From Flavobacterium chungbukense (GTDB lineage: Bacteria > Bacteroidota > Bacteroidia > Flavobacteriales > Flavobacteriaceae): 64,000 bases of DNA. This document shows positions 63,538 through 64,000 of this stretch, piece by piece. The DNA lies in NCBI RefSeq assembly GCF_020805785.1, contig NZ_JAJGZV010000001.1:682001-746000 (forward strand), read 5' to 3'. Every line of letters begins with the position of its first letter. The first letter of the stretch is position 1. Position numbers and translations under genes: made by a program. Under the pieces are notes generated by a model that searched no databases, was not told the DNA's origin, and saw only the letters and a program-made list of their open reading frames with translations.

Positions 63538-64000
63538 AAATATATAATTGATGATATTTGCGCCCATTTTAAGCGCTTTGTCTCTTACGTTTGCAGGATC
63601 GTTATGAACTTCTGCATCTTCCCAGCCGTCACCTAAATCGCATTCATAAGTATAAAGTAAAACCAGTTTATTGTCGATGAAAATGCCAAATGCCTGCGGA
63701 CGGGTTCCGTCATGTTCGTGAATTTTAGGCAATCCGTTTGGAAAAGGAAAAGGTTTTTGAAAAATAGGATGATTTGCCGCAATTTCAACCAAATTATTAT
63801 TTGGAAAGATCTTTTTGATTTCTTTTCTAATAAATTGATCCATTCCGTAATTATCATCGATGTGAAGAAAACCGCCTCCTGTTAAGTAATTTCTTAAATT
63901 GGTAATATCTGCATCACTAAAGACAACATTTCCATGTCCGGTCATGTGAACAAAAGGATATGAAAATAAATCGGGATTACTTGGTTCTACAGTTGAAGGT
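63529..64000 (-). CDS. DUF4159 family protein, N-terminus outside the window
   Basis: The frame is open to the right edge, so the methionine at 63945 is not the real start; the residues before it read SNPDLFSYPFVHMTGHGNVV, typical of the family. The visible 156 residues include NYLTGGGFLHIDDNYGMDQF, HPIFQKPFPFPNGLPKIHEH and YTYECDLGDGWEDAEVH. DUF4159 proteins are related to class I glutamine-amidotransferase-like folds, but no activity is known. It is often found near MoxR/DUF58-type gene clusters in Bacteroidota; these would lie beyond the edge. Its stop lies in the heptamer repeat. Confidence 0.88.
   Translation of the reverse strand, partial: PSTVEPSNPDLFSYPFVHMTGHGNVVFSDADITNLRNYLTGGGFLHIDDNYGMDQFIRKEIKKIFPNNNLVEIAANHPIFQKPFPFPNGLPKIHEHDGTRPQAFGIFIDNKLVLLYTYECDLGDGWEDAEVHNDPANVRDKALKMGANIINYIFTN

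Overview
The window looks like chromosomal DNA of a Flavobacterium-type member of the Bacteroidota. The DNA is strongly AT-rich. It encodes a SusC/SusD pair, a FecI/FecR-type sigma/anti-sigma pair, a type IX secretion sorting domain, an UpxY-like antiterminator and an M43 cytophagalysin-like protease. Starts generally lack Shine-Dalgarno sequences. No rRNA, intact tRNA, insertion sequence, prophage or CRISPR array was found.

Layout. 1-2.0 kb: a truncated GNAT-like gene, then a coupled zinc-ribbon/PD-(D/E)XK pair. 2.0-2.5 kb: a tRNA-like relic and a strong terminator. 2.5-16.8 kb (minus strand): an ECF sigma factor, a FecR anti-sigma factor, SusC with an STN domain, SusD, a TlpA-like thioredoxin protein, an S9 peptidase and an M16 peptidase. 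This looks like a cell-surface-signalled uptake and processing locus for a peptide-like ligand. 17.2-27.4 kb (minus strand): a compact NRPS-PKS assembly line, A-PCP-KS-AT-ACP followed by C-A-PCP-TE, with its own phosphopantetheinyl transferase. Both A domains carry a glycine-like code and there is no ketoreductase, so the expected chain is aminoacetyl, a retained beta-keto C2 unit, then glycine.

28.3-31.7 kb: three secreted proteins, one with a T9SS sorting domain and one a long parallel beta-helix. 32.3-33.4 kb: two mini XRE regulators and an UpxY/NusG-like antiterminator. 34-52.9 kb: a full Wzx/Wzy-type exopolysaccharide locus with GDP-L-fucose synthesis, flippase, five glycosyltransferases, two O-acyltransferases, polymerase, Wza-like export protein, Wzc-like kinase, VanZ-like protein and WcaJ-like initiating transferase. 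52.9-64 kb: mostly ordinary chromosomal genes (OMPLA-type phospholipase, desaturase, VanX-type dipeptidase, THUMP-like methyltransferase, AI-2E permease, M43 protease, SpoU methyltransferase, DUF4159), with a divergent pair of small regulators and two arrays of heptameric tandem repeats.

The most interesting items are the small NRPS-PKS system beside a sigma/anti-sigma-controlled SusCD-peptidase locus, and short sequence elements shared between the long intergenic regions of the NRPS, XRE and exopolysaccharide loci. All functional statements come from reading motifs; no database search was possible.
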